Assembly (NCBI GenBank): GCA_964367715.1
Contig: CAYIYO010000031.1
Location: 1-22,779, forward strand
DNA length: 22,779 bases
Source of the DNA: CAYIYO01 sp964367715
GTDB taxonomy: Bacteria > Chlamydiota > Chlamydiia > Chlamydiales > Criblamydiaceae
Direction of reading: 5' to 3'
Below the pieces are notes generated by a model. It saw only the letters and a list, made by a program, of their open reading frames with translations. It was not told where the DNA came from and did no database searches. This document shows positions 22,652-22,779 of this stretch, piece after piece (position 1 is the stretch's first letter; each line of letters starts with the position of its first letter). The position numbers were made by a program, and so were the translations under genes.

Positions 22652-22779
22652 TATCTCAAAGTAATAAAAAAACTCGAACATTTGAAAACAAAAAAAACGT
22701 AATCGGTTAAGGGGGAGATCACTCAAGACGGGGGCATTGTTTTTATGTATTCATCGTTACCGCGATGAAAAACTTATGA

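Noticed and set aside
22740..22779. TCATCG/CGATGA hairpin and a short open frame at the right edge
   Set aside because: No T-run in the correct place, and the frame (about 11 codons on the minus strand) is too short to call as a gene end.

Overview
The window looks like chromosomal DNA from a chlamydia-related (environmental, amoeba-associated type) member of the Chlamydiae. Two blocks point there. The first is rpoD, a membrane/coiled-coil protein resembling chlamydial CT616, then rpsT. The second is mcsA-like and mcsB-like genes, tRNAs, frr and pyrH. From memory, these match the CT615-CT617 and CT675-CT678 neighbourhoods of Chlamydia trachomatis, but here extra genes are inserted between and around the conserved ones. 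I could not run a search, so genus is not assigned; moderate GC and the accessory glycan genes would fit a Waddlia/Parachlamydia-like organism.

Layout. 1-4825, all minus strand: a polyprenyl synthase cut by the window edge, a DinG/XPD-type helicase and the major sigma factor RpoD. A 30-nt inverted repeat lies between the last two. 5030-9448: a CoiA-like nuclease (plus), the CT616-like PAS protein (minus), and a minus-strand operon of an RluA-family pseudouridine synthase, a DUF3592-like membrane protein and an aldose-1-epimerase-like protein. 9604-11673: rpsT with a clear promoter and hairpin, then an exported CocE/S15-type hydrolase. 11767-14702: a RimL-type acetyltransferase, a helical-repeat plus methyltransferase protein, and a sugar/choline-phosphate-type nucleotidyltransferase. 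14699-17431, minus strand: mcsA-like, mcsB-like and a TagB/TagF-like glycerophosphotransferase, overlapping head to tail. 17594-17743: tRNA-Glu and tRNA-Lys behind a structured leader. 17936-19215: pyrH-frr, overlapping by ATGA. 19406-22572: a large GT-B glycosyltransferase convergent with a sulfotransferase that carries an apparent signal peptide.

Themes. Housekeeping genes for transcription, translation and nucleotide metabolism are interleaved with five genes that could modify surface or secreted molecules: nucleotidyltransferase, TagF-like transferase, methyltransferase, glycosyltransferase and sulfotransferase. The most unusual points are: an mcsA-mcsB-tagF-like operon in which McsB has lost most of the kinase signature residues; adjacent A8 and C6 homopolymer runs just after the tagF-like start codon; a family of short palindromic repeats (core TATAC, about 5 variable bases, TGAATTCAAAA) that forms gene ends, a promoter-like element and a false N-terminal extension; and a hairpin-rich leader in front of the tRNA pair.

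Several start sites are corrected from the longest open frame: 9448, 12318, 16860 and 19406. No CRISPR array, rRNA gene, insertion sequence or plasmid/phage gene was seen. No gene-free stretch exceeds about 230 bases; the last 127 bases (22653-22779) hold nothing I can assign.
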